NCBI RefSeq assembly: GCF_028745505.1
Contig: NZ_JAQZZL010000001.1
Location: forward strand, 2,291,818-2,355,817
DNA length: 64,000 nt
Reading direction: 5' to 3'
DNA from: Lentisphaera marina
Lineage (GTDB): Bacteria > Verrucomicrobiota > Lentisphaeria > Lentisphaerales > Lentisphaeraceae
A program made the position numbers and the translations under genes. The notes under the pieces were generated by a model, which saw nothing but the letters and a program-made list of their open reading frames with translations, searched no databases and was not told the origin of the DNA. Shown one piece after another: positions 63,788 to 64,000 of the stretch (its first letter is position 1; each line of letters begins with the position of its first letter).

Positions 63788-64000
63788 TTAACCATTTTCT
63801 GGAGAAATAAGGTGAAGTATTCATATATTTTTTTAATACAGTTTTTATTTGTAGTTTCAATTTTTGCAAAAGAACCACAGATGCTTCTAAAAGGTGAACT
63901 CCTTATGAAGGATGACTTTGATGAGGCCATTGACAAAAGAAAGTGGAAAGTTCAGGGAATGACTGTGAAAAATGGTCAGTTAGAATGGGATGGTGGAGCC
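63788..64000 (+). repeat. 213-bp direct repeat, copy 2
   Basis: Matches 60989-61201 to the end of the window, so the repeat may be longer. The match starts exactly at the base triplet that is the DUF1552 stop codon in copy 1. Confidence 0.85.
63812..64000 (+). CDS. Exported LamG-like protein, second copy (partial)
   Basis: GTG 63812 behind GGAGAAATAAG starts the same signal peptide and domain start as 61013, with 63 codons to the window edge and no residue change seen by eye apart from the silent or near-silent base changes. It is 68 bp behind the EF-hand gene and may be cotranscribed with it. Confidence 0.8.
   Translation, partial: MKYSYIFLIQFLFVVSIFAKEPQMLLKGELLMKDDFDEAIDKRKWKVQGMTVKNGQLEWDGGA

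Overview
The window looks like a chromosomal segment from a marine bacterium of the Lentisphaerae/PVC group (inference; no rRNA or marker gene is present). The clues are eleven intact S1-type sulfatases plus fragments, DUF1592-type cytochrome proteins paired with DUF1552 proteins, a short-tailed prepilin-like protein ending in an H-X9-DG motif, DUF1080, DUF6797 and DUF6807 proteins, and dense GC-rich palindromic repeats in an otherwise AT-rich background. Almost every gene encodes an exported protein, and the enzyme set (sulfatases, GH95 and GH95-like enzymes, a propeller glycosidase, carbohydrate esterases) points to breakdown of sulfated, probably fucose-containing, algal polysaccharide. No sulfatase-maturating enzyme, SusC/SusD pair, sigma factor, tRNA or rRNA was seen.

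Layout. 0-7.1 kb: end of one sulfatase, a sulfatase-DUF1080 fusion, broken sulfatase pieces among repeats, a beta-propeller glycosidase and a toroid-like carbohydrate-active protein. 7.1-15.7 kb: a wrecked sulfatase, then sulfatases at 7716, 9289, 11006 and 14094 with an esterase at 12702. 15.7-17 kb: repeats. 17-24.5 kb: sulfatase, GH95 fucosidase, serine hydrolase, sulfatase. 24.6-29.6 kb: relic leader, esterase, inverted copy of the 16.3 kb repeat, a near-copy of the 9289 sulfatase, and an iduronate-sulfatase-like gene. 29.7-39.1 kb: two divergent GH95-like proteins, a cytochrome-propeller protein and a DUF6807 protein. 39.4-44.4 kb: sulfatase, DUF1080, sulfatase, a broken IS200-type transposase and a 68-bp tandem palindrome array. 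44.5-48 kb, minus strand: esterase and GH95. 48.9-61.7 kb: Tat-exported lactonase, then two copies of an operon (small ORF, DUF1592-type protein, DUF1552 protein) with a prepilin-like gene between them. 61-64 kb: two near-identical LamG-like genes flanking an EF-hand protein.

Two themes run through the window. First, a rigid 29-bp motif, CTGTAAAGAA-N11-TCTCCGTG, occurs twelve times (one site slightly divergent), always on the strand of the next gene start, relic leader or relic. It has the shape of a promoter for an alternative (ECF-type) sigma factor and would join sulfatase, GH95, lactonase, DUF1592/DUF1552 operons, prepilin-like and EF-hand genes into one regulon. Second, the spaces between genes are a graveyard: many relics keep a 5' leader/signal peptide and/or a 3' tail of an exported-protein gene but have lost the middle, and promoter-leader blocks have been copied in front of different genes. 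This suggests rapid turnover by recombination between short repeats.
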